In this document: in pieces, positions 11,583-22,111 of the stretch
Position numbering within the stretch: position 1 is the first letter of the stretch
How the letters are laid out: each line of letters starts with the position of its first letter
Assembly: GCA_025330725.1 (NCBI GenBank)
Contig: JAIWND010000004.1
Coordinates: 124,001-188,000 of the forward strand
DNA from: Chlamydoabsidia padenii
Lineage: Eukaryota; Mucoromycota; Mucoromycetes; Mucorales; Cunninghamellaceae
Length of the DNA: 64,000 nucleotides
Reading direction: 5' to 3'
The notes under the pieces: model-generated
The model's database searches: none
What the model was told of the DNA's origin: nothing
Seen by the model: the letters and a program-made list of their open reading frames with translations, nothing else
Program-made: the position numbers and the translations under genes

Positions 11583-11962
11583 GAAAGGGAGGATTGGGGA
11601 AACATGATTCACTTTTTTTTTTTTTGTAGATCATTCAAGCTATGCAACAATTTGGTAATTTGACGGATCAAGCTCGGACAGCATTAGAAAATGGTGATCA
11701 CCACGCCTTTGCACAGCTCATGACGGAAAACTTTGAACTCCGGCGAAAAACGTACGGGGACGACGTGGTGGGGGCCAAGAATTTGCAAATGGTGAATATC
11801 GTACGACGACATGGGGGCCATGCCAAATTCAGTGGATCGGGTGGAGCCATTGTGATTTTTATGCCGGATACCAGTCGAGATGCTATCAAACCTCTTCAAC
11901 AGGATTTGCAAAAAAGTGGATTTGTCTTTGTCAAGTTGGAACCCATGGAATCACAAATTTAA
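9913..11962 (+). CDS. Nucleotidyltransferase - glucuronokinase (GHMP kinase) fusion
   Basis: This predicted bifunctional protein of about 600 residues has two domains. The N-terminal nucleotidyltransferase-like domain starts MNKTLVILATHSLPSQLEID, then GVPKALLPISSRPALSRTM, YVVTNAHNYRYFERWA, and PVEDIALVGR...VISCDLYY. The C-terminal GHMP kinase domain has RVGLMGNPSDGFNGKTMSLL (glucuronokinase-type motif 1), the ATP-binding PRQVGLAGSSAIITA, and FSGSGGAIV near the end. GlcA kinase makes glucuronate-1-phosphate; a linked uridylyltransferase would make UDP-glucuronate. Five exons join in phase (first 9913-9978). The last intron starts GT followed by 42 A residues. The N-terminal glycine-rich loop is degenerate (ATHSLPSQ rather than AxGxGxR), so transferase activity needs proof. 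Mucoromycete walls contain glucuronic-acid polymers, which fits a UDP-GlcA salvage role. Alternative: a kinase for another uronic acid or sugar. Confidence 0.82.
11539..11580 (+). repeat. A42 homopolymer directly after a splice donor
   Basis: Forty-two consecutive A residues follow the GT of the last intron of the glucuronokinase fusion gene. It makes a long false lysine run in the reading frame if unspliced. Confidence 0.9.
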
Positions 11963-12256
11963 TGCTGGAAACGGTAGTCTAGTTGTAGTTAGTATAGCAT
12001 TTTATCTTTTTAATAAACCTTTTTTTTTTTTTACAACTGATGTCGTATAAAGTAGTTGTCCATTTATGCAACCAATTATCATTCCAACTACATATTATAT
12101 CATGAATAAAAGACAAGTTTATTTGGCTTATTAAAAGAAGATATGTATATTAACTAAGGGAGGGGGTGTAAAAAAAAAAAATGTAACGATAAGAAGAAGT
12201 TAAAGTAGTATTTACAAAAGGTATTATAAAGAGAGGGGAGGGATATACTAGTTAAA

Positions 12257-13627
12257 TCATATCAGAGGCAGCACTTGAGATCTGATTTCTTTTAATTGTT
12301 CATCATCCAACACCAGGATTGTTTCCATTAAGAATGAAGAGGACCTTTTTGGTGATGACATCCGATCGTTGTTTGTTGTTGTTGTTGTTGTGGTGGTGGT
12401 GGTGGTGGCGGTTAAAGAAGTCGTATGTCTTGATGATGTATGTCCAACCAAGTCGGCCCGTTTCATTGTAGCCGTCAACTTGTCCCCTTTAGTATCGCCA
12501 TAATCGAATGTTGTTCCATGTTGAGTGATTAAATTAGAGGCAATGATATTGTTATGCATGGTACCCTGTGTATGCCTAAGAGTGATACGTTTTTGTGCTA
12601 CGGTTGCCAATGCTTTGCTGACGATAGGCGGAAGATCACCATCACCCACAGGAGAAGGACATCTTGATTCGACTTGCACACGTACCAGACGTTGACAATG
12701 GTATAACACACTCAATAGTCCACCCATTTTAAATTCTTCTTCGTCTTCCTCGTGATTTCCTTGTTGTTGTCTAGGTGATCGAGTCACAGGCGTTGGTGGT
12801 GGATACCAGTTTGTTTGTAATGAGAATCGGATAGTGAGATCTTGAACCAGAGGAGCATGTTTGGTGATGGCGAGTAGAGTAGAAGGACTATGACATTGAA
12901 GAGAGATACCTTGGAGTTGTGGCCCAAAAGAAGTGATACATTTTACCAAAGTGTGTTCCTTGACTTCTTGTAATCCAATGGAGAGGTTAGTGATATGAGG
13001 ACAAGTTTGTTGTAACAGGTCCACCGCATGATTATTAGCCATATAGTGTCGATTGTGGTTAGCAAGGAGTTGGATGTGTAAAAGTGATGGGAAGAGAGAG
13101 AGGGTGGATTGGATGGCTGGTTTGTTAAAGTCGGTCCAGTACAATTCCAGCTGGGTGACCGAGTTTAGAGGTGCTTTGTCGAAAATATCCTTTTGGTGAT
13201 CCAATACAAGGTCACAGTACCGAAGAGAGACTTGTTTAAGCTGAGGTAAGGAGGACAAGAGAGGTCGGATATAGTGGACAGGTAATGTGTGGAAGTGCAT
13301 GAATGTGAGTTGACGCAAGTGAGGTAGATGACATAACAAGGGCCGAATGTCAACTAGTAAGCGATGTTGTCCACTTTGTTTACATTGAAGCACAAGTTGA
13401 TTGGTACAATGTCGAATCACTTGAGAAAGGAGTCCATCGTTGTCGTCTTGTAACCTGGTTTCAAGTCGCCGAATATGTGTATTGGTGTAAAGGACAAGGG
13501 TGCTGTATAATGTTGGAAGAGCAGACGCATATAACGCCCGGCAGGTTAATGAGACTTGATTAATGCTTGTCCTAGGTAATAGTTGATAGATTTGAGTGTG
13601 TAATTCAGGTGGTAAATGAGCCAACAT
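12257..13627 (-). CDS. F-box / leucine-rich-repeat protein
   Basis: This single-exon gene encodes 456 residues. The N-terminus (LAHLPPELHTQIYQLLPRTS, then NQVSLTCRALYASALPTLYS) is an F-box, which would bind Skp1 in an SCF ubiquitin ligase. Residues about 90-310 are irregular leucine-rich repeats (for example LRQLTFMHFHTL, LKQVSLRYCDL, ITNLSIGLQEV), the probable substrate-binding part. A low-complexity Thr run (about 14 T) lies near residue 415. The substrate is unknown. F-box/LRR genes of this kind are numerous in mucoromycetes. The start is the first ATG of the frame and an element copy lies 156 bp upstream. Confidence 0.85.
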   Translation of the reverse strand: MLAHLPPELHTQIYQLLPRTSINQVSLTCRALYASALPTLYSTLVLYTNTHIRRLETRLQDDNDGLLSQVIRHCTNQLVLQCKQSGQHRLLVDIRPLLCHLPHLRQLTFMHFHTLPVHYIRPLLSSLPQLKQVSLRYCDLVLDHQKDIFDKAPLNSVTQLELYWTDFNKPAIQSTLSLFPSLLHIQLLANHNRHYMANNHAVDLLQQTCPHITNLSIGLQEVKEHTLVKCITSFGPQLQGISLQCHSPSTLLAITKHAPLVQDLTIRFSLQTNWYPPPTPVTRSPRQQQGNHEEDEEEFKMGGLLSVLYHCQRLVRVQVESRCPSPVGDGDLPPIVSKALATVAQKRITLRHTQGTMHNNIIASNLITQHGTTFDYGDTKGDKLTATMKRADLVGHTSSRHTTSLTATTTTTTTTTTTNNDRMSSPKRSSSFLMETILVLDDEQLKEIRSQVLPLI

Positions 13628-13782
13628 TGTCTATTTGGTGATATGTAAATAATAATAAAATAAAAAAGAAAGACCCGAAAAATAAAAGAAACAGAGTTTA
13701 AATATAAGGGTCAGAAAAAAAAAGGGGGGGTGGGACATGAAAAAAAAAAAGACCCATTTCGTTAATGCTCGCTGCCATTCCC

Positions 13783-13800
13783 AAATTTCAAATTCCGCCT
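13783..13800. promoter_or_regulatory. Recurrent promoter element, copy upstream of F-box/LRR gene
   Basis: AAATTTCAAATTCCGCCT lies about 156 bp upstream of the F-box gene start. Confidence 0.5.
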
Positions 13801-14104
13801 ATCTGATATAGATCGTATCATCATTTCCTTGACTCTCTCCCTCTCTCTGTCATCTTCCTGTACTTTCCTATCAGTACCGACAACTAGGCGTCAAGTACAT
13901 CAAAATTGAGTTTGAGAAAAGAACAATGAAAATGAGAATAGGGGTGTTATGATCACACCAATAGGGTATCACTTACTCCTTTCCCCATACAAAGAAAGAA
14001 AGAAAGAAAACAAAACAGTTAACAACTAGTTTATTTGCATGAACCAGATGAAAGATGGTTCGTACCTATATTTGGCCAAGGGAGGATCAGCCAAAATCTG
14101 CCTC

Positions 14105-14112
14105 TTCCAGAA
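14105..14112. promoter_or_regulatory. Candidate heat-shock element upstream of Hsp78
   Basis: TTCcaGAA, the two-unit core bound by heat-shock factor, lies about 130 bp before the Hsp78 ATG. A third unit (TCT instead of TTC) follows at the expected spacing. A two-unit site can occur by chance, so support comes mainly from its position before a heat-shock chaperone. Confidence 0.4.
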
Positions 14113-14239
14113 CCATCTCCTTGACCCAAGAAAAAAGTCAATTTCAAATCCAGATCCCCTGTTTATCAGACACCCCGATCCAATTTTTCGCATTGTTCTT
14201 TTTTTTTTTTTTTTTTTTTTAACTTCTTTCACAATAAAA

Positions 14240-17200
14240 ATGCTTAAAAGTTTACCTTTGCGACATGTTGGAAAAAGACCACCCTGTTTACTATCTGGTA
14301 ATGAACAGGTGGCAATTACCACACGCCGTTTGTATCACTCCTCACGCCAACGATTGTTAATGACATCTACACGACAACCTTTCCTCCAAACAACACTGGC
14401 AGCTAAGAAAGTACTTCCAGCTTTCCCTATTACCACCAAGCGATTCTTCCAAGGTAATTATCACACTATTTTATCAACTTGTTTTGAATTAACTTTTTTT
14501 TTGTAGGTGGTGGCACGCCTGGGCAAGGTCAAGGTGGATTCCGATTGAATCCTAATCAAGAACAAGTTGAAGAGAAGGCTCTGGAAAAATATGTAAGTAT
14601 GACAACAGTAACAACTTAATGGACTAAACTTCTTGTTATTTTTACTGTTGCGTTTGGTATAGGGACTTGATCTGACGGCAATGGCTGAAAAGGGGAAACT
14701 AGGTATTAAACCACTACTATTGACTTGAACTCTTTTCTCACTTTTTTGTTGTTGTTTTTTTTGTTTTGTAGATCCTGTCATTGGTCGAGACGAAGAAATC
14801 CGTCGAACTCTTGAAGGTATGACTGGGATTAGTAGTGGATAAGTAAACAAGTTCAATCATGCTAACACTTTTTTATTTTTATTTTTATAGTGTAAGGTGT
14901 ATCTTTATTAACATGATTTTATAGACTAATCATTGTATGTTTGTCTTTACAGGTTGGCTCGTCGAACAAAGAATAACCCTGTATTGATCGGGGAAGCAGG
15001 GTAAGAACAATCTGCATGAATTCTATCATTGTGTACTAACCTGACTTTTATATCTGGGGTAGTGTTGGTAAAACCGCCATTGCTGAAGTAAGTAAAACAG
15101 ATACTTTACTTTTTGATGCTAATATATTATCTAATAGGGACTTGCTCAACGTATTGTCGCCAATGAAGTACCTGAATCCATCCAGAATAGGAAAGTGGTA
15201 GCTCTTGATCTCGGTGTAAGTACCAAATAAATATAAAAATGACCTGTTTTGACCTCTTTTTTTTTTTTTTTTTTTTTTTTTTGGTTATCTCTGTTAGGCT
15301 CTTGTGGCTGGTGCGAAATATCGGTAAGTTTGGATGAAATGAACAAAGAATAACAAGATACTAACTCTTCCTTTAGTGGTGAATTCGAAGATCGCTTGAA
15401 GGCTGTCCTCAAAGAAGTGACGGAGGCAGAAGGGAAAATCATTCTTTTTATTGATGAAATTCATACTCTGCTTGGTCTCGGAAAATCAGAAGGTGCCATG
15501 GATGCTGCCAATTTAATCAAGGTAAAGACAAAAAGAAAAGTTTGGTTATGCAAGATCACTAATTATATCCTCTACTTACTAGCCTGCCCTTGCCCGTGGA
15601 CAACTTCGATGTGTTGGTGCAACTACTATTGATGAATATCGAAAGGTAAATATAAAAAATAGACTCTTCTCTTAGGGTACTAATAATCTTGTTTTTGCTT
15701 TTATTTGCTCAGTACATCATGTCCGACCCTGCTTTGGCCCGCCGTTTCCAACAAGTCATGGTATTGTATACAAAAAGAAAAAGTACAAGATCCTCGAATA
15801 TATACTAACATTCTTTTCTATTTACTTGATTCATTGTAGGTGAATGAACCAACCGTCCAAGACACTATCTCCATTCTACGTGGTCTCAAGGAACGATATG
15901 AAGTGCATCACGGTGTGCGAATAGCGGTAATTGAAAAAAGTAGAAAAATGACCAATACATAAACTTATTATTATCATTAATCTCAAATACTAGGATTCTG
16001 CTTTGGTCTCTGCTGCGATCAACTCTAACCGATATCTAACAGAAAGGTAAACTTGAAATTACTATATTGCTTTTATATCACGACCTAATTCATCATCCTT
16101 CTTTATACAGGTTCCTGCCAGACAAGGCCATTGATTTGGTGGACGAAGCCTGCTCTAAACTACGACTTCAACAAGAAAGCAAACCTGAAACCTTGGAAAA
16201 TCTCGATCGCCAAATCATGACTATGCAAATTGAACTCGAATCGTTACGTAAAGAATCCGACATCCTATCTGTCGAACGAAAAGAAAAACTGGAATCGGAA
16301 CTCAAGGCCAAGCAAGAAGAAAGTACTAGGTTGAACTCTATTTGGAACAAAGAACGTCAAAAGTTGGATGAAGTCAAAATGATCAAGCAAGACTTGGAAC
16401 AAGCACGTGTGGATTTGGAAACTGGTAAGAGGAATAATGGTAATGATTGATGATTATACTAATCTAATCTTTTTCTTTTATCAACTAGCTCAACGTGCTG
16501 GTAACTTCCAACGTGCTTCTGAACTAAGATTTGGTGTCATCCCTAATTTGGAAAAGAAGCTCCCAAGGTAATGCAAACTTCCCTATCATGAATTGTTTGA
16601 CCTCTTGAACTTTTTGTTATTGTAGCCTAGATGATGAAAACCCTGATTCTTTTATCCACGAACGTGTTACCTCTGATGATATTGCTCGAGTCGTCTCTCG
16701 AATGACTGGTATTCCTGTCAGAGTAAGTAAAAAGGGCATTGGAGAATATAATCAGAACAATGTACTAATCACAGCTTTATATTTTGTAGAACTTGATGAA
16801 GGGCGAAAGGGAAAAACTATTGCATATGGAGGATGTTTTATCAGAGCGGGTGGTTGGGCAACCAGAAGCTATTCTTGTAAGACTAGTTACTTTTTTAATC
16901 AAGTCATCATGTTGTAAACTAATAATCCTCTTCTTTTCTTTTTTAGGCTGTCTCTGAAGCTGTCCGTCTCAGTCGCGCTGGTCTTCAAAATCCTCACAGA
17001 CCAATTGCATCCTTCATGTTTCTCGGTAGCAGTGGCACAGGGAAAACTGAACTATGCAAAACCATCGCCAAATTCCTCTTTGACACCGAAAATGCCATTG
17101 TCCGCATTGATATGTCCGAATACATGTAAGTCTAAATATGGGAAGAAGAAAAAACTACAATGACTTGATATTTAACTGTAATCAATCTTTGATGCTTTAT

Positions 17201-17545
17201 CTAGGGAAAAGTTTGCGATCAGCCGTTTGATTGGATCACCTCCTGGATATGTTGTAAGTTATCTATCATGGATGGAAAAAAAGAAAAGAAAAAAAAAGGT
17301 CTTGAATCACTCACTTTCTTCTTCTCTTTAGGGCCATGAAGAAGGAGGTGAACTGACTGAAGCTGTCCGACGTAGACCTTATGCCGTCGTCTTATTGGAT
17401 GAAATCGAAAAAGCACATCGTGATGGTAAATAAAGATTACTGGGATAGACTTTTATATGGTTTACTAACTTTTTTCTTCTTTATAATAGTCTCCAACATT
17501 CTGCTTCAGGTACTCGATGATGGTGTATTAACTGACAGTAAGGAA

Positions 17546-17578
<33 letters not shown>

Positions 17579-18335
17579 AATCGTAGATCACTTGGACTCA
17601 ACCCTTTCTCTTATAGGCAAAGGAAGAAAGATTGATTTCAAAAACACCATCATCATTATGACATCTAATCTTGGAAGTGGTGCCTTGTTAACTGATGGTC
17701 GAAATGATGATGTGGTCAGTCCTCGTGCTCGGGAATCAGTCATGTCTGCTGTACGACAAGCCTTTGCACCCGAATTCATCAACCGCATTGACGAAATGGT
17801 AAAGAAAAGAAAAGAATGGGTGGATGGACAATTGATAACACTTTCTTTTCTTTCTTTTTTCTCTCTCTCCCTTTTAAACTAGGTTATCTTCAACAGACTT
17901 TCTCGCTCGGCTTTACGACAAATTGTGGATGTCCGACTGAGTGAAGTTGAAGATCGGGTGAAGGATCGACGAATCAAACTGGATGTGGACACTACAGCAC
18001 GCGATTGGTTGGGCGAACGTGGTTATGATCCACAGTATGGAGCCCGCCCATTGAACCGACTGATCCAAAAGGCACTATTGAATCCTTTGGCCAGGTTATT
18101 GATTGATGGTGGCGTGCGAACAGGGGAAATAGCGAAGGTCAGGTGCAAGACTCTGGAAAATGGCGAAACAACACTACAGATTGAACGCAATCATGCGCCA
18201 GGCTCGATGGAAAATGACAAGGGCGATCTCTTAACGGATGTGGCGCCTGTGGGTGAAGAAGAAGAACTCTTAGAGGATGATTATCTGAAGAAAAAGAAGG
18301 AACAAGACGATGATCTCCCTGGTGGTAACATTTAA
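14240..18335 (+). CDS. HSP78: Mitochondrial ClpB/Hsp78 disaggregase (Hsp100)
   Basis: This ATP-driven chaperone rescues aggregated proteins in the mitochondrial matrix with Hsp70. The ORF is spread over about 20 short exons. The N-terminus is rich in Arg/Ser/Thr and lacks acidic residues, as in a mitochondrial presequence. The Clp N-domain is absent, as in yeast Hsp78. AAA1 has Walker [14 protein letters not shown], pore loop [13 protein letters not shown] and Walker [14 protein letters not shown] coiled-coil middle domain follows (about 16120-16560). AAA2 has Walker [30 protein letters not shown], Walker [12 protein letters not shown] and sensor region [12 protein letters not shown]. The second Walker A departs from the usual GPTGVGKTE but keeps the essential GKT. 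The acidic C-terminus ([20 protein letters not shown]) is typical of ClpB. An intron near 17550 contains a long A tract. Confidence 0.93.
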
Positions 18336-18951
18336 ATTTAGTTTGTAGTACTATGTGTTTGATAAAATTATTCAGAATGAATAAACTTTAATGTGCCCTT
18401 TTGAAATGATATTGGGGAATGAATTGGTTTTTTATAAATAGCTAATATAGATCGATATGATCGCATTTGCTTTAATGGCACCGTGCTATATCAGCATCAA
18501 CTTGAAAAAGAAAGTTTGCATGATCGACGGACTTTAAATTAGTGTCTCGTGCATGATGGGCTGTGCAAGCCTTGCCACTCTTTACTCGGCTACCACTTTT
18601 AATTCAAAGATCCGGTCGTTGTTTTATATGAATTCCATCCCAGATTCGAAATTCATGCATTTGAAATCCCGATGCACCACTTTGACGATACTTTGTATAT
18701 GTCAATGTTTTTAATTGATTAGTAGTCCTTATTTTTTGGAAGGACATTAGCCTACACGTGAGCAAAATGGTTTTTTGTGTAAATAACTTGATACGATGTG
18801 TAATATCAGATGAGACATTTAGCAATCTTTAGTTTTATTATTGTTATGCTAAAGGGTTATAAATGTGATGTTAAAAAAAAAGGGGGGGAGAGTAAATGTT
18901 CTACAACTAAAAGTATAAACTAAAGGTATAAAATACAGCTAAAATTATAAA
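18336..18951. other. Convergent intergenic region, no gene seen
   Basis: Both flanking genes end here. There is no coding support. A variant of the recurrent element, CATTTGAAATCCCGATGC, occurs at 18658-18675, one of the few copies not upstream of a gene. Confidence 0.4.
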
Positions 18952-21491
18952 CTACAATGAATTAACTATGTAAGGCCGTTTTTTAAGCGCTGATCCAGCC
19001 ATTTTTGCGGTCTTGATTTGATGTAAAAGATGGATGTCGATAGTAGAATCAACAATCCGCCACAGACTGTAAAAAGAATGCCGTCGCCAAGAGCGTGTTG
19101 TAGATCCGAAGCAATCAATGAGCCAATCCCAGCGAAGGAAAACCGTACAAGAGAGGAGCAGGCTGTAGAGAGAGAAGAAGAAGAAGAAGATGATGATGAA
19201 GGTCATGGACATGGTACTCTTTTTGGGGGGTAGGTTACTTTTTTTTTTCAGCTTACCCATCACAGCCGCACTTTTTCCTTTGAAAGAATCGACCATGTAC
19301 GTGTTCACTACGACAGTGGGAGTCATCAAACCAATGGACACTATTGAGAGGGAGAGTTAGTGTAAAGTTACATAGAGAGAGTGCCAACTTTATAAACCCC
19401 GCCCACTTTTTTTTTTTTTTTTTTTTTTTTTTGTTTATGCAACTTACAAAAGAAAATCGCTACCAAGGCAAACGCATAGTGAACGTTTTCACGAGTACAC
19501 CATCCATACGCAATATAGCCACAACAAGCCAAGGAAACCGAGAAGCCGATGAGAAGACCACTAATACGCATTTCAGGATAAGTTTGATCGTTTCCACTAG
19601 CTTTTGCTGTCGCCACACGTTTGTTGTAGATATGGTCCGAAAGTCGTCCACCCAGTTGATTACCAACCAAGGCGCCAAATGCTAAAGGAAGGTAACATAA
19701 ACCAATGGTGCCTGTATCAAGGTGATATTGAGTCGCCAGCGTTCGAGTAAATGTGGTATTGACCAAGTAGAAGAACATAAATCTACAGGTATTATCAAAA
19801 AAAAAAATTAAGCAACGTTACCACAGGACAGTATGTTTTCTCCAAAGACATTATTTCTACTTACGACAAGCCAGAGAAGAATATAGATATACTGATGTTG
19901 GTATATTTAAAGTACACCAATGCCGAAAAAGGATTCTTGAGGTTCTTTTTGACAGGAGGTTGACCAGGTAGAGTAGGTGTTGGTCGCATGGTTTCAGGAA
20001 GGAAGAAGAGAATAAAGATCCAAATGATGAGGCCATAAATGGCAACAAAGGCCAGATTACTTCTCCACCCCAGTCCAAGATTCAGATAGCCACCAATAAT
20101 AGGTCTAGATTGTCAAGAGAAGAGTAAAACATTACATGTATTAGTATGCGTATTCGTGATTGTGGTATTCTGATGTACACACCCGACCGCAGGACCCTAT
20201 ATGCATTTCCCATATCATAATAGTTAGTATCAAAGAATAGAAGCCGATATGAATTTGCTCTATGTCTTACCAACAAGGGACCAGTGGCATACCTTGATTT
20301 AAAAAAAGAATATCAAACAGTTAGTTTTGTCTTTGCTTTTGTGTTTTGGGCAAGTGGATTTACTTACATAGCAAATGCACGACCTATAATGACAGTAAAA
20401 CAAGTCAGTGACAGAGATAAAGATACAATTATTTAGCCTCTTGGTATAACATTACCTCTTTCTTCTGGTGCAAATGTATCAGCGAGAGTACCGGCTCCGA
20501 GTGATAAAACCTGAGAGATAGAGAGAGAGAGAGAAGTAAGGTATGGGTTATGGAAAACTTTCAAAAAAGCATTTTTTGTTGAAGTTACCGAAGAAGAACC
20601 CATGGCGCTAACTATACGGAATGCGATAAACATACCAATGTTCACAGACACAGCACAGCCTGCCGATCCAATAACATAAATGATAAAAGACACCAGGTAG
20701 ATTCGACGACGTCCATAAGCATCACCAAGAGCTGACCAAAAGATGGGCTAAAGAAAGAAAGAAAGACAAAAAAAAAAATCAAAGAGTCAAGTTTTTGTTT
20801 CAGAAATATTTTCAAATCCCGATTACGGGGAAGGGACTCAGGGGAAATTACTTACGCATACTGCGATTGTAAAGGTAAATGCTGACACTGATAGAATAAA
20901 GGCACAAGATGAGTTGTTGTTTTCTCAAGCAAGATACATTAAACCATGTATTTCTAAAACTTACATGTGGCATTCATAGTGGTATCGTCTGTTCCAAAAG
21001 CCCTTTGGATATCAATCAGGGCAGGCATCTGCATATCATATCAGCGATTGGTCGGAGTTATGTTTCAAATTCCACACGGCTCCTTTTTTCCTCTTTTGGC
21101 AGATACTTACATAGATAGTTGTTGAAAGAGGTGCACTAAACAAAGAAAAAGTTAAATCATTTGTTAGGTATCTGCTTTCTTTATGACTTACATGAGAGTC
21201 GCCAATGCAATTGTCATCAAAATCAATCGCTTTGTTCTCCGAGGAAAATCAACGGGTTTCATTTTCATTTGTTCAACATCTGGTTTCCAAAACTGCCACC
21301 AATGTTCTCGAGATCCTGAAGTGAAAAGCTCTTCTTGAGAAAGTTCTTTTTTTGCATTATCATCAAAAGAAACAAAATCCTGGCTGTTCCGTACAGTGGT
21401 ATGATCATGAAGCTGTTCTTCTTCGGCCTCCTTTTCGATTCCGCTTTCAATTTTATGATCTGCTACTTGTCCTTTTTCAATATCAGACATA
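18952..21491 (-). CDS. MFS drug:H+ antiporter-like transporter (DHA1 type)
   Basis: This is a major facilitator superfamily membrane transporter. The cytosolic N-terminus (MSDIEKGQVADHKIESGIEK, then KPVDFPRRTKRLIL) leads into TM1 (IALATLIAPLSTTIYMPALI). The A-loop motif between TM2 and TM3 is SALGDAYGRRRIYL, and a later segment reads FRIVSAMGSSSV...AGTLADTFAPEERG, the DHA1/Qdr-type arrangement. The second half has LGCHYLPLAFGALVGNQ-like GLCYLPLAFGALVGNQ and GGRLSDHIYNKR. The stop is TAG at 18952-18954. The gene has more than ten exons, including a 25-nt microexon (21111-21135) encoding part of TM1. Substrate is unknown; polyamines, drugs or organic anions are typical of the family. Confidence 0.85.
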
Positions 21492-22111
21492 ATAAAGTGG
21501 GTCTGCAAAAAAAAAAAGAAGAAAGAAAGGAAAAGAGAACATTGTGGTGAGTAACTCATTAAAACCATGGAAACTCGACAAGTGGTCACCGGTAAGCGGG
21601 AAAAACTATCACCCTGTTACACAAAATCAAAACGAAGTGATCTGCTACTTTGTGGCAAACAGATCGAAAATCAACAAATGATCATTATTGACCAAATGAT
21701 AATCATCTTATTACTTCTCATATCCAAGGGTAATATGCAGGTACAAACCTGAAGAAAAGCAGAAAAAGATAGTAAAAGGATAACGAGATATAACATGACA
21801 CAAACTTTCCTAGTGAACCAGTTAAAAGGATAGAGAGAGACCTTTTGAGTTTTCTTGGGACAAATAACTAAAAAAAGCAATGCGGGGTAAAAGAAACCCC
21901 TCTATCAATATATTGTAATCCCGATCCATCCACCTTTATCACAAGACGACCCTATCTTGATCATCGTTCTAATCATGTTAATGATAGCCAGGGTAAAGAT
22001 GAAGATGATTAAAAAAGTAGACATTTTATTTCCAAGTAGAAAAAAAAAAAAAATTAACAACTATAACCCAGTTACTTGATTGAGGGTGAGGGGGTATAAA
22101 TCTATAGTTAA
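21492..22111. other. Intergenic between MFS promoter and OGT 3' end
   Basis: There is no supported gene. A poly-A run is at about 22038-22053. TTGTAATCCCGATCC near 21912-21926 is a weak element match, about 430 bp upstream of the MFS start. Confidence 0.35.

Larger units (their letters stand above)
13628..14239. other. Divergent promoter between F-box gene and Hsp78 gene
   Basis: About 610 bp shared by two divergent genes. It contains an element copy (13783-13800), a CT-rich tract (about 13828-13849), a heat-shock-element-like TTCnnGAA (14105-14112), a weaker element copy ATTTCAAATCCAG (14141-14153) and a T22 tract just before the Hsp78 start. Confidence 0.5.

Noticed and set aside
11391..11634. 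Minus-strand frames with long phenylalanine runs
   Set aside because: They are the reverse reading of the A42 tract inside the glucuronokinase gene.
12257..13627. Function from the Thr run in the F-box/LRR protein
   Set aside because: It is a simple microsatellite-like coding run and tells nothing on function.
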